A stretch of DNA of 28,846 nt, taken from the NCBI GenBank assembly GCA_964584125.1, contig CAZOYP010000027.1:1-28846 (forward strand), read 5' to 3'. The first letter of the stretch is position 1, and the number at the start of each line of letters is the position of its first letter. The position numbers and the translations under genes are program-made. The notes below the pieces were generated by a model. The model was not told where the DNA came from. It saw only the letters and a program-made list of their open reading frames with translations, and did not search any database. Origin of the DNA: Nitromaritima sp964584125. GTDB taxonomy: Bacteria > Nitrospinota > Nitrospinia > Nitrospinales > VA-1. Shown piece after piece: positions 16,382 to 24,678 of this stretch.

Positions 16382-16514
16382 GCCCAACTGTAGATGAAAA
16401 AGGAACAAATTTGCATTTCGTTTTATTTCCCCAATATTAATTAAATATATTTTTTTACTCTTAACTTAAGTGTAATCTTTAGCGTCCGAGCAATTATTTT
16501 CTGAAAGTTAAAAC

Positions 16515-17936
16515 ATGACTACCCCAGTACGAGTTCGTTTTGCCCCCAGCCCAACAGGGTACTTGCATATTGGCGGTGTTCGTACAGCCCTATTTAATTG
16601 GCTGTTTGCTCGTCATCATAAAGGGAAATTTATATTAAGAATCGAAGATACCGACGCATCACGCTCTACTGAAGAATCGATTGAAGAAATTTTAGAGTCG
16701 ATGAAATGGTTAGGTTTGGACTGCGACGAGGGTCCTTTTCGTCAAACTGATCGCCAATCTATATATAAAGAAAAAGTAGATCAACTTATAAGCGAAAATA
16801 AAGCTTATCCTTGTTTCTGCACAATGGAAGAACTGGATCAACAACGAAAGGAGGCACAAACCAAAGGCCTCAAACCAAAATATCGTGGCACCTGCCGTAA
16901 CCGATCAGACCAACCTAAGGGAATCCCTTGTGTCATCCGCTACAAAGCACCCAAAGAGGGCTCGATCACCATCAAAGATTTGCTGCGTGGCAACGTGACT
17001 TTTCAAAACGAGGAACTGGATGACCTTATTATTCTGCGATCAGACGGCACACCCACTTATAATTTTGTCGTCGTCGTCGACGATGGTCACATGGGAATCA
17101 CTCATGTTATTCGAGGTGACGACCACTTATCAAATACTCCCAGACAAGTGTTGCTCTACGATGGGCTTGGGCTTTCTCGCCCACAATTCGCGCATATTTC
17201 AATGATTTTGGGTACAGACAAAACTCGGCTCAGCAAACGTCACGGTGCAACTTCGGTGCTTGCCTATCGTAACATGGGCTATCTTCCTAATGCTCTCATC
17301 AATTACCTTGCGAGACTTGGCTGGTCTCACGGTGACCAAGAAGTATTCACTCAAGAAGAAATGATCCAGTTTTTTTCGCTAGAAAATGTCAGCACCTCCG
17401 CAGCAATATTTAATCCAGACAAGCTTCAATGGTTGAATCAGCAATACATCCAAAATGCTGACTCTATAGACCTTGCCACAAAACTGGAACCTTTTCTGAT
17501 TAAGGGAGGAATTTTAAGTGATCAACACGGCCTCAGCAGAGAAGATATCGCAAAACCAATCCCATCTCTCAATCAAAGATCTCAAACACTGGTTGAGATG
17601 GCACAAAAATCGGCCTTTTATTTTAAAAAAGAGCTTACATTCGAGGAGAAAGCTAGGGATAAGTTTTTAAATAAAGATATCAAACCACACATCGAAAAAC
17701 TTGTCATCGCTATCAATGACATAGTGATGTTAGAACACGCCCCCCTAGAAAGTCTATTCAAAAAAATAGCGGAAGAAGCTGGGTTTAAGCTTGGGAAACT
17801 GGCTCAACCGGTACGCGTAGCGCTGACTGGCAGTAGTGCCAGCCCCGGGATTTATGAGGTTATTTTATTGCTCGGAAAAGCTACAACCCTGAAACGGTTG
17901 AATGAAGCCATACGTTTTATAGAAAAAAAAGCCTAA
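16515..17936 (+). CDS. gltX: Glutamyl-tRNA synthetase
   Basis: The 473-residue class I synthetase has the HIGH-type motif HIGG (18-21, after PSPTGYL), RIEDTDASRS, a CFC/Y-x-x-x-C zinc site (Cys100, Cys102, Tyr123, Cys127) and the KMSKS-type loop KTRLSKRHG (236-244). The C-terminal anticodon-binding part is complete. It charges tRNA-Glu. Because a GlnRS gene is also present in this window, this enzyme is expected to be discriminating, i.e. not to need GatCAB amidation for Gln-tRNA. The start ATG follows GAAAG-like sequence weakly. The next downstream block at 18048 has its own promoter. Confidence 0.97.
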   Translation: MTTPVRVRFAPSPTGYLHIGGVRTALFNWLFARHHKGKFILRIEDTDASRSTEESIEEILESMKWLGLDCDEGPFRQTDRQSIYKEKVDQLISENKAYPCFCTMEELDQQRKEAQTKGLKPKYRGTCRNRSDQPKGIPCVIRYKAPKEGSITIKDLLRGNVTFQNEELDDLIILRSDGTPTYNFVVVVDDGHMGITHVIRGDDHLSNTPRQVLLYDGLGLSRPQFAHISMILGTDKTRLSKRHGATSVLAYRNMGYLPNALINYLARLGWSHGDQEVFTQEEMIQFFSLENVSTSAAIFNPDKLQWLNQQYIQNADSIDLATKLEPFLIKGGILSDQHGLSREDIAKPIPSLNQRSQTLVEMAQKSAFYFKKELTFEEKARDKFLNKDIKPHIEKLVIAINDIVMLEHAPLESLFKKIAEEAGFKLGKLAQPVRVALTGSSASPGIYEVILLLGKATTLKRLNEAIRFIEKKA

Positions 17937-18047
17937 CCCAAGCCCTTAAATTAAAAGATGATATTGATCAAAAGCCTCGCCGGTTCTAAGGAGACTTAAT
18001 CTCCATTTGCTAATAAAAGCGCATGCAAAAAAAATCATAGTTTTTGT

Positions 18048-18076
18048 TTGACAATACAATATATTGTATATATTTT
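18048..18076 (+). promoter_or_regulatory. Sigma-70 promoter with a 16-bp palindromic operator in its spacer
   Basis: TTGACA at 18048-18053 is a perfect -35 box. TATTTT at 18071-18076 is a -10 candidate at 17 bases; TATATT at 18069 is an alternative at 15 bases. The spacer contains ATACAATATATTGTAT (18054-18069), a perfect 16-bp palindrome that fills the gap exactly where a repressor would block RNA polymerase. No regulator gene is adjacent. The unit it drives is the two short genes at 18156 and 18387. Confidence 0.72.
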
Positions 18077-18155
18077 ACTAAAAGGCACTAGATAGAGAAA
18101 TATTTAGCCCTAATAACTAAATTTTAAGACACCTCACCCAAGTCAAGGATACCTA

Positions 18156-18335
18156 ATGGACAGAGAACGAAACTCTGTAGAATCTCAGCTACGTACACGA
18201 TGTAGCATTCTAGAATCGCAGGTAGAGACGTTAACAAAACAAAAATCAAAACCACCCCAAAATTCTGTCATAAAGAATGATATTCAACCAATAGAGTGGA
18301 AAGAAGTTGCGGGAATAGGAAGATTCCCCGCATAG
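18156..18335 (+). CDS. Small coiled-coil protein ending in a W-x-E-x-x-G-x-G-x-F-P motif
   Basis: This 59-codon ORF starts at ATG 18156 with AAGGA (18145-18149) six bases upstream. Leu12, Leu19 and Leu26 with Cys16 and Val23 form a heptad pattern, so residues 8-28 probably make a short coiled coil. A basic, proline-rich linker follows. The last residues read EWKEVAGIGRFPA and stop. The same W-[K/Q]-E-[V/I]-x-G-[I/V]-G-[R/K]-F-P motif occurs in the next gene. No family is recognised. The gap to the next ORF is 51 bases and no terminator intervenes, so the two are probably one operon. Confidence 0.7.
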   Translation: MDRERNSVESQLRTRCSILESQVETLTKQKSKPPQNSVIKNDIQPIEWKEVAGIGRFPA

Positions 18336-18386
18336 ACAATTAGGTTTTTTAGCACGCCCTCTCATCATAATGATAAAGGAGAGCCT

Positions 18387-18656
18387 ATGGTTAACCCCCA
18401 GTACATTGAATATTTAAATACTACCGGAGCAGATATCGGTGTAAAGCCTCAACCTCTCAAACCACCAGATCTACCAGAAAAACTCGACAAAACTCAACTT
18501 AAAGCGCATATAGCAAAAGGATTACCCTCTATCGGTACCGCAAGAATTGATGACTTACCGTTTAAAATAAAAACTGACGAATGGGAATGGCAAGAAATCA
18601 AAGGCGTAGGGAAATTCCCAAAAAACTACAAACCAGATTTTTTAGATTTCGATTAA
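18387..18656 (+). CDS. Small acidic/proline-rich protein sharing the W-x-E-x-x-G-x-G-x-F-P motif
   Basis: The 89-residue product starts at ATG 18387 after a strong Shine-Dalgarno AAAGGAGAG (18376-18384 region). It is soluble and lacks a signal peptide or membrane helix. Proline-rich residues 20-33 are followed by a helix-prone KTQLKAHIAKGL, then EWEWQEIKGVGKFP (residues 65-78) and a short tail KNYKPDFLDFD. The motif matches the end of the preceding small protein. Nucleotides of the two motif copies differ mostly at third codon positions, which suggests protein-level conservation. The family is unknown to me. The gene is followed by an intrinsic terminator, closing a two-gene unit. Confidence 0.82.
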   Translation: MVNPQYIEYLNTTGADIGVKPQPLKPPDLPEKLDKTQLKAHIAKGLPSIGTARIDDLPFKIKTDEWEWQEIKGVGKFPKNYKPDFLDFD

Positions 18657-18681
18657 CATCACCGCTACTTTACTAATCTCT

Positions 18682-18725
18682 GCCTCTCACCCATAATTGG
18701 GCGAGAGGCGGGGTTTTGCTTTTAA
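18682..18725 (+). terminator. Terminator of the two-gene small-protein unit
   Basis: GCCTCTC-A-CCCA (18682-18693) and TGGG-C-GAGAGGC (18698-18709) pair with one A-C mismatch around a TAAT loop. The stem is followed by GGGG, TTTT, GC and TTTT, an imperfect U-tract. The reverse strand lacks a U-tract, so this serves the plus-strand genes only. Confidence 0.75.
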
Positions 18726-18776
18726 ATTTAAAGTTAGCAAAAAAAGATTAGAATTTTAGACCTACATCTTATGCAC

Positions 18777-19682
18777 TTAGCGGCTGTCTTTAAATCTACT
18801 TTCCTCCACGTTTTCCAGAAAGGAAATATGCGACTCCAGTAAAACCATATCTTTTTTAATTTTGCCAAGTAATATCTTAATGTCAGACTCAGACTTCCCC
18901 AACCTTGCCAAGTCTGGGTCTAGTCTCAGTCTCTCCTTTTCCTTAATATCCTCCATGTTGCTAATAATCACACCGATAAACAAGTTGAAAAAAATAAAGG
19001 TCGCAAGTAAAACAAAACTTACAAAATAAAACCACCCTAAAAAAGGAAATGCCATCGAACTTTTACACAATTCCTCCATCCCAGAATAGCCATAGTTTTG
19101 GCAACCGTATATTGCGGTATACATTATATCTGTCCAATCCTCTAAAGTGGCCACACGAAACAGACTCAGAAGTGAAATATGAAGACTTTCAAAGTGAATA
19201 GGATCATTTTCACGAAATAAGAAAGTTCCCAAACATGCATAGATGTAAAATAAAATAAATAATAAAACACCAATATAGCCTAGAGATGGAATACTTTTTA
19301 AAAGTGTATTCACGATCAACTTTAACTCTTGGATAGTACCGACAAGCCTTACAACACGTAATACCCTAAGAAGTCTTAATACAATAACGGATTGCCCCTC
19401 AAATGGAAGGAAGCAAGCACTAACTATAACAAAGTCAAATGTATTCCATCCATCTTTGAAAAAATCGTGAACTCTTGGTGTAAATGAAATTAGTTTAAGG
19501 AAGATTTCAAAAACAAAGAGACCTAAAATAATACTGTCCAAGGAATGTAATATCGTTCCGTATTTATCAGAAATTTTAGGGTATGAATCCAAGCCCACCA
19601 CCACGCCTGACAAAAGAATTATTCCTATGAAAAACATTTGAAACTGCTTTGACTCAGTAAAAATCTTTAGTTGTTTTTGCAT
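18777..19682 (-). CDS. Voltage-gated cation channel, BacNav-like, with acidic TLEDWTD filter
   Basis: From the second of two tandem ATGs (19682) the protein is 301 residues: six membrane segments, a voltage-sensor S4 with four arginines every third residue (Arg103, 106, 109, 112 in RLLRVLRVVR), a pore and a C-terminal coiled coil (about 264-295). The selectivity filter is TLEDWTD (179-185); sodium-selective NaChBac/NavAb have TLESW. Asp at filter positions 4 and 7 matches positions changed to make the calcium-selective CavAb, so calcium permeability is inferred. The pore-S6 linker is long and has Cys194 and Cys206, which could form a disulfide. GGAG five bases upstream supports this start; an upstream in-frame TTG (19727) does not. 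glnS ends 94 bases upstream on the same strand. Confidence 0.9.
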   Translation of the reverse strand: MQKQLKIFTESKQFQMFFIGIILLSGVVVGLDSYPKISDKYGTILHSLDSIILGLFVFEIFLKLISFTPRVHDFFKDGWNTFDFVIVSACFLPFEGQSVIVLRLLRVLRVVRLVGTIQELKLIVNTLLKSIPSLGYIGVLLFILFYIYACLGTFLFRENDPIHFESLHISLLSLFRVATLEDWTDIMYTAIYGCQNYGYSGMEELCKSSMAFPFLGWFYFVSFVLLATFIFFNLFIGVIISNMEDIKEKERLRLDPDLARLGKSESDIKILLGKIKKDMVLLESHISFLENVEESRFKDSR

Positions 19683-19776
19683 CATGACTCCAAAAATTTC
19701 TCTAAAAGTTATGAAGAAATGGCCCAAAGTCTCTCATCTTTTGGGAAAGACCACTCCTCCATTTCTAATTATAAAT

Positions 19777-21474
19777 TTACTTGTTTTGCTTTTTGATTTT
19801 TGCCCAAGTATCCCTCAATGTTACAGCTCTATTAAATACAGGGCTATCAGGAGTGAAATCTTTTAAATCAGCGCAAAAATAACCCATCCGTAAAAATTGA
19901 AACTGGGTACCTGGCTTTGCATTGACTAGAGCAGGTTCAATTTTACAGTCCTGCAAAATTTCCACCGACTCTGCATTGAGCGAGGACTTTAAATTAGGAT
20001 GCTCTTGGTCATTGGCTGGGTTTTCATTTATGAAAAGATGATTATATATTCGCACCTCTGCTTTTCTTGCTTGTTGTGCCGATACCCAGTGAAGGGTCCC
20101 CTTGATCTTTCGTCCGGCCGTCGCACCACCTGTTTTTGAATCCGGATCATAGGTACATTTCAACTCAGTAATAGTCCCGTTACTGTCTTTTATCACTTCT
20201 TCACATTTAATTATATAAGCATGCTTGAGACGTACTTCTTTTCCTAGAGCAAGACGAAAAAAATTTTTTGGCGGGTCTTCCATAAAGTCTTCATGCTCAA
20301 TATATAGTTCTCTGGAAAATGGAATCTGCCTTATACCAGACTGTGGATCCTCTGGATTATTCTCAGCATTGAGCTCCTCTACATGATCTTCAGGATAATT
20401 TGTAATAGTTAATTTTAAAGGTCGCAAAACTGCCATCACCCGTGCAGCCCGCTTATTAAGGTCTTCTCTTAAGCAATGTTCCAACAACGCCATTTCGACC
20501 GTGCTGTTGGCTTTAGCAACTCCGATACGATCACAAAAATCACGTATAGAGTCGGGCGTATACCCGCGACGCCTCATTCCTGATAAAGTAGGCATACGAG
20601 GGTCATCCCAACCTGAAACATGTTTTTCATTTACCAATTGTAAAAGTTTACGTTTACTTAAAAGGGTGAAACCGAGGTTAAGGCGTGCGAATTCTATTTG
20701 TTGCGGATGGAAAATATCGAGTTTGTCAATAATCCAATCATAAAGAGGACGGTGGTCTTCAAATTCTAACGTACAGATCGAGTGCGTAATTTTTTCAATA
20801 GAGTCAGACTGACCATGTGCGAAGTCATACATTGGATATACACACCAAGCATCCCCCGTTCTGTGATGTTTTGCTCTAAGGATGCGGTAAAGAACTGGGT
20901 CACGCATATTAAGATTACCTGAAGCCATATCAATTTTCGCACGAAGAACTTTGGCACCATCAGAAAACTCCCCATTTTTCATCCGCTTAAACAAATCCAG
21001 GTTTTCTTCTACAGAGCGATTGCGAAAGGGACTGTCCCTCCCTGCTTTTATTGGTGTGCCGCGATACTCTCTTATGTCATCGGCGTCTAAGTCATCTACA
21101 TATGCAACTTTTTTTTTAATTAAACATATTGCCCAATCATGCAGTTGATCAAAGTATTCAGACGTATAGCATATTTCATCCTCCCAACTAAAGCCTAGCC
21201 ATTTAATATCATCAATAATTGATTGAACGTAGACCGCCTCTTCTTTGAGCGGGTTTGTATCATCAAAACGCAGGTTACATGTTCCTCCAAACTCAGCGGC
21301 AAGACCAAAGTTGAGGCAAATGGATTTTGCGTGACCTATATGGAGAAACCCATTTGGCTCAGGCGGAAAACGAGTACAAATACGGCCTTTCCACTTATTA
21401 GATGCTATATCTTCTCTAACAATTTCTCGAATGAAATTGGAAGGAGTCAAACCGGTGTCGTTTTCTTTATTCAT
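19777..21474 (-). CDS. glnS: Glutaminyl-tRNA synthetase
   Basis: The 565-residue protein (from the ATG at 21474; a TTG directly before it is ignored) carries PPEPNGFLHIGHAKSI with the HIGH box, RFDDTNP, and a KMSKS-type LLSKRKL loop followed by GWDDPRMPTLSGMRRRG, all GlnRS features. The C-terminal beta-barrels (from about residue 345, LKLTITNYPEDHVEELNA) bind the tRNA-Gln anticodon. Direct GlnRS is absent from many bacteria and was acquired by some lineages by transfer. With gltX in the same window, Gln-tRNA is probably made directly here. The gene lies between the Fe-S oxidoreductase (72-base gap) and the channel, all on the minus strand. Confidence 0.96.
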   Translation of the reverse strand: MNKENDTGLTPSNFIREIVREDIASNKWKGRICTRFPPEPNGFLHIGHAKSICLNFGLAAEFGGTCNLRFDDTNPLKEEAVYVQSIIDDIKWLGFSWEDEICYTSEYFDQLHDWAICLIKKKVAYVDDLDADDIREYRGTPIKAGRDSPFRNRSVEENLDLFKRMKNGEFSDGAKVLRAKIDMASGNLNMRDPVLYRILRAKHHRTGDAWCVYPMYDFAHGQSDSIEKITHSICTLEFEDHRPLYDWIIDKLDIFHPQQIEFARLNLGFTLLSKRKLLQLVNEKHVSGWDDPRMPTLSGMRRRGYTPDSIRDFCDRIGVAKANSTVEMALLEHCLREDLNKRAARVMAVLRPLKLTITNYPEDHVEELNAENNPEDPQSGIRQIPFSRELYIEHEDFMEDPPKNFFRLALGKEVRLKHAYIIKCEEVIKDSNGTITELKCTYDPDSKTGGATAGRKIKGTLHWVSAQQARKAEVRIYNHLFINENPANDQEHPNLKSSLNAESVEILQDCKIEPALVNAKPGTQFQFLRMGYFCADLKDFTPDSPVFNRAVTLRDTWAKIKKQNK

Positions 21475-21546
21475 CAAAGCTTTTATAAACTCTTAGTTGC
21501 ATAAGGAAGGGCATTCTATCACAACCAGAGAAATCAAATACTATGC

Positions 21547-23547
21547 TTAGCTCGTAAGCTCTGATATATCCTTTACTTTTACTTTTTCTTGGAGGTTTTT
21601 CGCCTTGAGGGCATCCTCCAACATAAGAACACAGAACGGACAGGACACAGCAATAGTTTCTGGATTAGATTCCATAAGCTGATCAACGCGCTGATGGCTC
21701 ATTCGCAAATCTGTTTTCTCTTCTAATAAAAACCGCCCTCCACCTGCGCCGCAGCAAGTACCACGTTCCCTACTCGCATCAACCTCAAGAACTTTGCCAG
21801 ACTCGGAGTTATGGGCTATTATTTTTCGCGGTTCGTCATACAATTTATTATGGCGGCCAAGGTAGCACGAGTCGTGATACACCACATTGCCAGGCTGCTT
21901 TCTTTCACCAATATTTTTACCGTTTTTTAATAGATGCTCCAGCAACACAGAATGGTGAATAACATCGAGCTCCACACCAAATTCAGAGTACTCATTCTTA
22001 AGCGAATTAAAACAATGTGGGCAATGAGTAACAATTTTTATTATTGACTTTTCTTTAAACAATTTGGCGTTTCTTGATGCAAGCAAATCAAAAAGATATT
22101 CGTTTCCTGCACGTCTTGCCGGATCACCAGTACAACCTTCTTCATTACCAAGGATAGAAAAGTCAACTCCAGCAGATTTAAGTGAATGAACAACTGCCGT
22201 AGCAATTTTTTTACCTCGTTCATCAAATGACCCGTTGCAACCAACAAAATATAGATATTCGGTCGGGTTGTATTTATCCCAAATTTTGACATCTAGCTCT
22301 TTTGCCCAATCAGAGCGAGTATTACAGCCAAAGCCCCATGGGTTAGATTGGGTCTCCAACGATTTAAAGGCATTGGCAAACTCCTTGGGATAGCGATTTT
22401 CCATAAGGACAAGCCCGCGTCTCAAATCAACCACTTTATTAACATATTCAATCATGACCGGACATTCCTCTTCACAAGCACCGCAAGTCGTACATGACCA
22501 AAGTGTTTCATCATTAACCACGCCACCTAACAAAATTTGGGCACCGTGTCGCTCTAAATTATTATCAATTAAATAGGGGGTTTCGTTATTGAGGTGGTCG
22601 CGCAAATCAACGGTCAATTTTTTTGGTGAAAGCGGTTTGTTGCTTGCCAGAGCAGGACAAACGGCATCACATCGTCCACATTCGGTGCAACTATGTAAGT
22701 CAAGCAGTTTTTTCCAGGAGAATTCATCTATTTTTGAAACACCATACCTTTCCTGCTCTTCATTCTCAAAGTCAATGCGATGAAGCCCGTTACCGACTTC
22801 TGGAATTCGCGAAAAAAATACGTTTGGAATTGAAGTAACAATATGTAGATGCTTTGAACTGGGGAGCAAAGTCAAAAAATATAAGACACAAACAATATGG
22901 GTCCAATAGGCTAAATTGTGAATATGTATCACAGTATCTTCATCAAAAACCTGCAATATTGGCGCTATTGACCTACCAACCCAAATCTCACTAAGAAATA
23001 GTTGCGGGTTTCTCGCCTGCCATCCCGCGTCAAAAAAAACATCACTAACCATTATTAAAAAAATTAAAACAAGAATAACGATACCTTCAATCGATAGGGT
23101 GAGCCTTCCAGGCTTAGTTACCAGCCGCCTATATAATGCATAGCTAACTGCCAAGCTCACTAGAACAACAAATAGATCTTTTAAAAAAGCGTAAGATGTC
23201 GTGACCCTACTTGCACTAAATTCCACCGTTGGGGAAAAACCAATCAAAAAAAACCATCCTGCCCTTACAAGCAATATAAGAAACCCCCAGAAAATAAGTG
23301 CGTGCATCCAACCTGATCTTGTTTCTTTCAATATCTTTGTTTGGAAAAAAGCAATTCGAATTGTGTTCCATAACCTTGTTATAGGTTCATTAAATCTATC
23401 CTCAGTCGCCACCTGTCCAAAGATTTTACACTTAGGCCACAAAACGAAAAAAAACCGAGTAACGGCCAATACTATGAAAAAACCTAAAACAAAAGGTTGC
23501 AGGTCCTGAGAAACCCACTCAAATGCACGGTTTTGTGAAGAATTCAT
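21547..23547 (-). CDS. Membrane Fe-S oxidoreductase, probable ETF:menaquinone oxidoreductase (EMO-type)
   Basis: The 666-residue protein fuses a NarI/HdrE-like cytochrome b domain of about six helices (15-230; candidate haem ligands His82, His208, His210, His217) to a HdrD-like soluble part. Two [4Fe-4S] motifs are complete: CTECGRCDAVCP (287-298) and CTTCGACEEECP (352-363). Two CCG-type modules follow: Cys437/Cys472/Cys509-x-x-Cys512, the second Cys replaced by GCTG, and a full Cys561/CCG 598-600/Cys636-x-x-Cys639. The GCTGDPARR and CCGAGGGRF signatures are those of oxidoreductases encoded with ETF and acyl-CoA dehydrogenase genes, which pass electrons from ETF to menaquinone. No etfAB is in the window, so the donor is inferred. 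Confidence 0.88.
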   Translation of the reverse strand: MNSSQNRAFEWVSQDLQPFVLGFFIVLAVTRFFFVLWPKCKIFGQVATEDRFNEPITRLWNTIRIAFFQTKILKETRSGWMHALIFWGFLILLVRAGWFFLIGFSPTVEFSASRVTTSYAFLKDLFVVLVSLAVSYALYRRLVTKPGRLTLSIEGIVILVLIFLIMVSDVFFDAGWQARNPQLFLSEIWVGRSIAPILQVFDEDTVIHIHNLAYWTHIVCVLYFLTLLPSSKHLHIVTSIPNVFFSRIPEVGNGLHRIDFENEEQERYGVSKIDEFSWKKLLDLHSCTECGRCDAVCPALASNKPLSPKKLTVDLRDHLNNETPYLIDNNLERHGAQILLGGVVNDETLWSCTTCGACEEECPVMIEYVNKVVDLRRGLVLMENRYPKEFANAFKSLETQSNPWGFGCNTRSDWAKELDVKIWDKYNPTEYLYFVGCNGSFDERGKKIATAVVHSLKSAGVDFSILGNEEGCTGDPARRAGNEYLFDLLASRNAKLFKEKSIIKIVTHCPHCFNSLKNEYSEFGVELDVIHHSVLLEHLLKNGKNIGERKQPGNVVYHDSCYLGRHNKLYDEPRKIIAHNSESGKVLEVDASRERGTCCGAGGGRFLLEEKTDLRMSHQRVDQLMESNPETIAVSCPFCVLMLEDALKAKNLQEKVKVKDISELTS

Positions 23548-23690
23548 CTAGATGCTGTCATTTTAAAAACTAATAATTGCAAAGTCTGGGAACAAGAAAA
23601 ATAGTAGACAAAGTCATCATACCCAAAGAAGATACCAGAAACTAGTCCTTTGATTTTTATTGAATTACTGTCAAAAAAAACACTTTCTAT

Positions 23691-23733
23691 GCTATATTGT
23701 AAATTATATTAATATGGTTCTTAAAAACCATAT
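23691..23733 (+). promoter_or_regulatory. Extended -10 promoter followed by an 8-bp inverted repeat
   Basis: TGCTATATT at 23691-23699 fits the extended -10 pattern TGn-TATAAT. No good -35 is needed for this class and none is clear. Just downstream, ATATGGTT (23712-23719) and AACCATAT (23726-23733) form a perfect inverted repeat with a six-base loop. It overlaps the likely transcript start, so it could be an operator or a 5'-leader hairpin. Confidence 0.55.
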
Positions 23734-23774
23734 CTAGCAACAGACCCCCAATAATAGGGAGGCCTTGCAAAGCA

Positions 23775-24671
23775 GTGGAATTTTTTTCTTACGCAATAAA
23801 AACAACTTTTCTTACTTGGGCTTGTGCTAGTGCCGTACTACTCGCCACTAACGCCAACGCAATTCCCATAGGAGACGCTTATGAAACTGGCCAAGCCGAG
23901 TTTCAGGTTTCTCCACATTTTAACCCCAGAAACGAGGCAGTCTCTGGGTTTCATTCGTCTTTACATCCTGGTTCAAACAATAAAATAAATGAAGCCCATC
24001 CTATTCCCGATTATATAAAAAAGATTTCTCAAAAACAGCCTTTCCCAATCTTTTATCAACAATTGCTAGAGATCGAACCAGTAGACCAGGTACAAAGTAA
24101 AGTTTTTAATAAGCAAGCCTTTCGTGCAATACAAAGAATAGGCGTGTTGGATTTTGAAAATAAGACTGTCAATCCTTTTAAAGACAAGGAAGCAGGTCAT
24201 GTGGTAGCAAAACAGATTTCTAGAGAGTTGCAGACTATGAAGAACTATTTTATTATCCCACCTCTAATGACTAATGAAGATGCACGAATGAGAATAGTCA
24301 CACAAGTGATAGGGACTAAGGCGAGAAAACTGTCTCAAACAAATAAGCAACCTGCCATACCTGTTTTACCTAACTCAAATAAAAATGAACAGGTTGATGC
24401 TGTTATGATTGGAGCTGTCACTAAATATATGAGTTCGTTCCAAAACCGAAGGGGAGAAATAAAAAAAAGTCTTTCTGGTAAGGTTGAATTTGGAACATTT
24501 TTGGTCAGCACGAGCACTGGAGAAGTGATTTGGGGGTCTCGTTTTATTGGAACACAACCTACTGGTCTTTTTAATTCTGGCTCAAAGTGGCTCAGCAAAA
24601 AACAACTGTCCCAAAGAGCCATGAAAAAAGTATTAAGAGCCTTTCATGAAAATAGTAATAATTTAAAATAA
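23775..24671 (+). CDS. Exported CsgG/TolB-like domain protein
   Basis: The 298-residue protein starts at GTG 23775, 12 bases after GGGAGG (23757-23762). It has a signal peptide (hydrophobic 10-25, TNANA/IP) and a variable linker, then from about 121 a CsgG/TolB-N-type fold: IGVLDFENKTVNPFKDKEAG, VAKQISRELQTM, a VDAVMIGAVTKY strand and TGEVIWGSRFIG near 249-259. Such proteins work at the outer-membrane inner face or as lipoprotein-like assembly factors, but there is no lipobox here. The HmuY-like gene starts seven bases after the stop, so the two are probably co-expressed. Exact function is unknown. Confidence 0.75.
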   Translation: MEFFSYAIKTTFLTWACASAVLLATNANAIPIGDAYETGQAEFQVSPHFNPRNEAVSGFHSSLHPGSNNKINEAHPIPDYIKKISQKQPFPIFYQQLLEIEPVDQVQSKVFNKQAFRAIQRIGVLDFENKTVNPFKDKEAGHVVAKQISRELQTMKNYFIIPPLMTNEDARMRIVTQVIGTKARKLSQTNKQPAIPVLPNSNKNEQVDAVMIGAVTKYMSSFQNRRGEIKKSLSGKVEFGTFLVSTSTGEVIWGSRFIGTQPTGLFNSGSKWLSKKQLSQRAMKKVLRAFHENSNNLK

Positions 24672-24678
24672 AAATATC

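Noticed and set aside
17990..18004. GGAGA-CTTAA-TCTCC hairpin after gltX as a terminator
   Set aside because: Only five pairs and no T-run follows.
19683..19727. TTG start for the ion channel
   Set aside because: GGAG lies five bases before the ATG at 19682; the extension would sit across it.
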